From NCBI GenBank assembly GCA_025457785.1, contig JALOTS010000076.1:1-8331 (forward strand): DNA of 8,331 nt, in the 5' to 3' direction. The number at the start of each line of letters is the position of its first letter. Position 1 is the first letter of the stretch. The notes beneath the pieces were generated by a model, which was not told the origin of the DNA, made no database searches, and was given only the letters and a program-made list of their open reading frames with translations. Below are positions 5,903 to 8,331 of the stretch, piece by piece. The position numbers and the translations under genes are program-made. The DNA is from Pontiellaceae bacterium (GTDB taxonomy: Bacteria; Verrucomicrobiota; Kiritimatiellia; Kiritimatiellales; Tichowtungiaceae).

Positions 5903-7282
5903 ATGAGTTCAGATTTCAGTTCCCGGCATCCGTTTAAAATTTTCCTGATTTCCGCCAATATCGCGACATCGCCCTATCCGGTGTTTCCGATCGGCGTGAG
6001 TATGATTGCCGCCGCATTGAAAAACGCCGGGTTTGACGTGCAACTGTTCGATTTTCTCATGGAAGGCTGTTCGCTGGACCGGGTGAGGGAGGCGGTCAAG
6101 GCGGCCTCGCCGGGATTGATCGGCATTTCGATCCGTAACATCGACAACGTGAATTCCGCGCATGAACAGCGTTATATCGACGGGGTGGCCGGGATCGTGC
6201 AGGCCGCCAAGGCGGTCAGCGCGGCGCCGGTTCTGCTCGGCGGGCCCGGATTTTCCCTGATCGCGGACGAAATTTTAGACCGCACCGGCGCCGATTACGG
6301 AGCCGTCGGCGAAGGGGAAGAACTGGTCTGTTCCTTTGCAAAAAATGCGGAGCAGGGCATCTATCCCGCTGAACGGATTCTGCGTGCCGAACCGGGGCTG
6401 CACCACGACACGATTCCTTCCGCTTATTACGATCCCGAAATTCTCAGCTATTATCTGAAAAACGGAAACATGGTTTCCATTCAGACCAAGCGGGGCTGCA
6501 ATAAAAACTGTGTTTACTGCTCCTATCCGATTCTCGAAGGGCGCAAGCTGCGTGTGCGCCATCCGTCCGATGTGGCGGACGATATGGAGATGCTCGTCCG
6601 CGAACATAAGGCGAAATATATTTTTTTCGTGGATTCGCTGTTTAACGATTCGGAAGGTCAGTACCGTGAACTGGTTTACGAAATGCACCGCCGCAGCATT
6701 TTTATTCCCTGGACGGCTTTTTTTACGCCGGACCGGACGCTGGATGACGAGATGATGGCGCTGATGAAATCGACCGGATTGCACTCCGCCGAAATCGGCG
6801 CGGATGCAGCATCGGATACCACGCTCACGGCGATGGGCAAGGATTTCACCTTTGCGGACATTCATGATTTTAACGACCGCTTCGCCCGGCACGGCGTTGT
6901 AACGGCGCATTATTACATGTTCGGCGGTCCCGGCGAAACGCCTGAAACGGTCGAAGAGGGGATCAATAACATCCGCAGCCTGCGCAAAACCGCCAATTTC
7001 ATGTTTCTCGGCATCCGCATCCTGCCGGACACCCCGCTGTTTTATCTCGCGCAGCGCGAAGGACTGATTCAGCCGGGACAGCCGATGGTGGAGCCGATCT
7101 ATTATTTTTCGCCGCAGGTTGACCGTGAGCGGCTTCATAAAACGCTGACCGAACGGTTTGCCGACCGCTTCAACTGCGTTTTTCCGCCGGATGCGCTCGA
7201 TGACAAACTGCATCTGCTTCACAAACTTGGCTACAGCGGTTCGATGTACGACTTTTTAATTAAAGGCGCTTCAAACAAATAG
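5903..7282 (+). CDS. B12-binding-type radical SAM protein, probable lipid-biosynthesis type
   Basis: 459 residues. ATG 5903 has AAGGA at 5892-5896, 6 nt upstream. Residues about 10-150 form a Rossmann-like cobalamin-binding-type domain (FPIGVSMIAAALKNAGFDV, IGISIRNIDN near 73-82, LLGGPGFS, AVGEGEE near 134-140). It lacks the DxHxxG base-off cobalamin motif, so B12 binding is not assured. Residues about 190-400 are the radical SAM barrel: Cys199, Cys203 and Cys206 (CNKNCVYC) for the 4Fe-4S cluster, FFVDSLFND (241-249), SAEIGADAASD and MFGGPGETPETVEEG (339-353). A helical C-terminus follows. The combination recalls the B12-binding/radical SAM proteins annotated in lipid-biosynthesis (ladderane-like) clusters; that assignment is from memory. 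The reaction is unknown: methylation, ring formation or C-C rearrangement are all possible. The convergent fabG-like neighbour agrees with a fatty-acyl substrate. The gene stands alone on its strand here. Confidence 0.88.
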   Translation: MSSDFSSRHPFKIFLISANIATSPYPVFPIGVSMIAAALKNAGFDVQLFDFLMEGCSLDRVREAVKAASPGLIGISIRNIDNVNSAHEQRYIDGVAGIVQAAKAVSAAPVLLGGPGFSLIADEILDRTGADYGAVGEGEELVCSFAKNAEQGIYPAERILRAEPGLHHDTIPSAYYDPEILSYYLKNGNMVSIQTKRGCNKNCVYCSYPILEGRKLRVRHPSDVADDMEMLVREHKAKYIFFVDSLFNDSEGQYRELVYEMHRRSIFIPWTAFFTPDRTLDDEMMALMKSTGLHSAEIGADAASDTTLTAMGKDFTFADIHDFNDRFARHGVVTAHYYMFGGPGETPETVEEGINNIRSLRKTANFMFLGIRILPDTPLFYLAQREGLIQPGQPMVEPIYYFSPQVDRERLHKTLTERFADRFNCVFPPDALDDKLHLLHKLGYSGSMYDFLIKGASNK

Positions 7283-7292
7283 TTGAATCCTG
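7283..7292 (-). repeat. Inverted copy of the CAGGATTCAA repeat after the radical SAM stop
   Basis: TTGAATCCTG starts at the base after the radical SAM stop codon and is the exact reverse complement of 5808-5817. The two 10-mers therefore bracket the gene and its leader. A chance match is possible at this length. The remaining 7293-7357 gap between the convergent genes shows no clear terminator. Confidence 0.4.
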
Positions 7293-7357
7293 TTTCCGGC
7301 TGTTGGAATTTTGCAGGGCGCGAATGATCGGTTTGATTTGCTGCCGCCGGGCTCTTT

Positions 7358-8077
7358 TCAAATGGCCAGACCGCCGTTGACGCTGATGACCTGTCCGTGA
7401 ATATAGGACTGTTCATCGCTGCAAAGAAAATTCACTGTCGCCGCCACGTCATTTACCGACCCGAACCGGTTGAGCGGAATGAGCGGCAGGACTTTGTCCT
7501 TCGGGATTTCCGCCGTCATTTCGGTGTCGATGATGCCGGGGGAAACGGCGTTGACAAAAATGTTTTTGCGTCCGACTTCGCGGGCAAGCGCCTTCACTGC
7601 GCCGATCAGGCCGGCTTTGGAGGCGGAATAGTTGACCTGTCCCGCCTGGCCGATTTCACCGGAGGTGGAGGAAATCGCGATAATTTTTCCGCGTTTTTCC
7701 CTCATCATCGGGAAGAGCACCATTTTGGTCACGTTGTAGAAACCGTCCAGATTGGTGTTCAGAACAGAGTCCCATTCCTCTTTTGTCATCCAGACCATCA
7801 GATTGTCGCGGGCGATTCCTGCATTATAAACCAGCACATCGGGCGGGCGTTGATCGCAACGGACTTCAAGCGCGGAGCGGACGGCTTCATAATCTGACAC
7901 ATCAAAACTCAGGATGTCGCAATTCCGGCCCAGCGCGGCGATTTCAGCCTGTACCGTTTGCGCGGCTTCGGTGTTCCGGTTGCAGGTCAGCCAAATATCA
8001 AATCCGGACGCTGCCAGCTTCAGCGCAATGGCCCGTCCAATTCCGCGGCTTCCGCCGATAATCAGTGCAGTTTTCAT
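7358..8077 (-). CDS. fabG: FabG-like 3-oxoacyl-ACP reductase (short-chain dehydrogenase)
   Basis: 239 residues, the normal FabG length. Classical short-chain dehydrogenase: NAD(P)-binding GGSRGIG (8-14) right after the first strand, an Asn-Arg pair (about 33-34) suggesting NADPH, YNAGIARD (84-91), Asn109, and the catalytic triad Ser137, Tyr150, Lys154 (AISSTSG, NYSASK). It ends with GQVISVNGGLAI. It reduces 3-oxoacyl-ACP in fatty acid or polyketide-like chain extension. The Trp-Met segment and NLDGFYNV resemble, as I remember them, FabG paralogues from aryl-polyene and related clusters rather than the housekeeping enzyme; this is suggestive only. ATG 8077 is chosen because homologues begin about 7 residues before GGSRGIG. 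It has no good Shine-Dalgarno, and the frame stays open upstream to ATGs at 8137 and 8218. It is convergent with the radical SAM gene, 75 bp apart. Confidence 0.92.
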   Translation of the reverse strand: MKTALIIGGSRGIGRAIALKLAASGFDIWLTCNRNTEAAQTVQAEIAALGRNCDILSFDVSDYEAVRSALEVRCDQRPPDVLVYNAGIARDNLMVWMTKEEWDSVLNTNLDGFYNVTKMVLFPMMREKRGKIIAISSTSGEIGQAGQVNYSASKAGLIGAVKALAREVGRKNIFVNAVSPGIIDTEMTAEIPKDKVLPLIPLNRFGSVNDVAATVNFLCSDEQSYIHGQVISVNGGLAI

Positions 8078-8101
8078 GCGGGCAATAAACTCACAACGGC
8101 T

Positions 8102-8129
8102 TTTCGAATTCAATCCTATATTGACGAAA
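8102..8129 (-). promoter_or_regulatory. Operator-like nested inverted repeat in the fabG leader
   Basis: Outer arms TTTCG/CGAAA (8102-8106/8125-8129) enclose inner arms TCAAT/ATTGA (8110-8114/8120-8124), with a 3-nt offset on one side and a 5-nt centre. It ends 25 nt before the chosen fabG start, a plausible place for a repressor site or an RNA structure limiting translation. Confidence 0.35.
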
Positions 8130-8331
8130 CGCGCGTTCATTCGCGGTTCGCTACTTCCTCTCTGTTCAAATTCCATCATGGTTGCGACGGATTTTTTAAC
8201 ATGAAGCACAAAGTACACGGCATCCAGATGATCGAATAAAATGCTTTGTACTGCTATCGATCCTCTTCTTGGGTTTTATGCACGTTTTATCCTTCACCCC
8301 TATTTGACAGAAACCAAGTAGAACCCATTTA
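8130..8331. other. Right-edge region with no supported gene
   Basis: On the minus strand the fabG frame stays open to a TAA near 8280, but the extra residues resemble no reductase N-terminus. No other frame gives a convincing protein, and I see no RNA gene. A perfect -35-like TTGACA lies at 8304-8309 on the + strand, but any -10 box would fall at or beyond the window end. The fabG promoter is presumably here, but I cannot place it confidently. Confidence 0.4.

Noticed and set aside
6275..7222. 315-codon minus-strand open frame opposite the radical SAM gene
   Set aside because: It is a long shadow frame produced by codon bias. It has no recognisable domain and low-complexity His/Arg-rich composition, whereas the opposite strand encodes a clear enzyme.
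7397..7897. 166-codon + strand open frame opposite fabG
   Set aside because: It is an antisense shadow of a short-chain dehydrogenase, a known source of false calls. The minus strand carries every catalytic motif.

Overview
The window (8,331 bp, GC in the mid-50s by eye) is ordinary-looking bacterial chromosome. It is densely coding, with all genes on the + strand except the last. The organism is Gram-negative-like: a LemA/TPM envelope module, a DinG-type iron-sulfur helicase, and a cobalamin-type radical SAM enzyme beside a FabG-like reductase. My best guess is the PVC group (Verrucomicrobiota/Kiritimatiellota). That rests on impression and short intergenic repeats, not on a marker gene.

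Left part (1-3735). The 3' end of a hybrid sensor kinase (ATPase domain plus receiver domain) runs off the left edge. A convincing sigma70-type promoter (765-792) then drives tRNA-Ser(UGA). Only 32 nt after the tRNA, with no visible terminator, begins a tight gene string: secreted/anchored TPM-domain protein, small nucleotidyltransferase-fold protein, LemA, and HisF. Gaps are 13 nt, a 4-nt overlap and 17 nt, which indicates one transcript. TPM, nucleotidyltransferase and LemA look like a functional module at the cytoplasmic membrane. hisF (histidine biosynthesis) appears to ride along at the end.

Middle (3736-5801). A DinG-family superfamily 2 helicase has all its helicase motifs and four iron-sulfur cysteines at DinG spacing. 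Its start codon is poorly defined, and a terminator-like hairpin with a T-run lies just inside its 5' end.

Right part (5802-8331). A 101-bp intergenic stretch with a small tandem repeat and a hairpin precedes a B12-binding-type radical SAM protein. Convergent to it lies a FabG-like 3-oxoacyl-ACP reductase. Together they suggest the edge of an unusual lipid or polyene biosynthesis locus, although only these two genes are visible. The last about 250 bp hold the fabG leader, with an operator-like inverted repeat, and no further supported gene.

Most worth following are the TPM-nucleotidyltransferase-LemA module (whose nucleotidyltransferase has lost one catalytic aspartate) and the radical SAM/FabG pair. 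I found no CRISPR array, integrase, transposase, toxin-antitoxin pair or obvious defence island.
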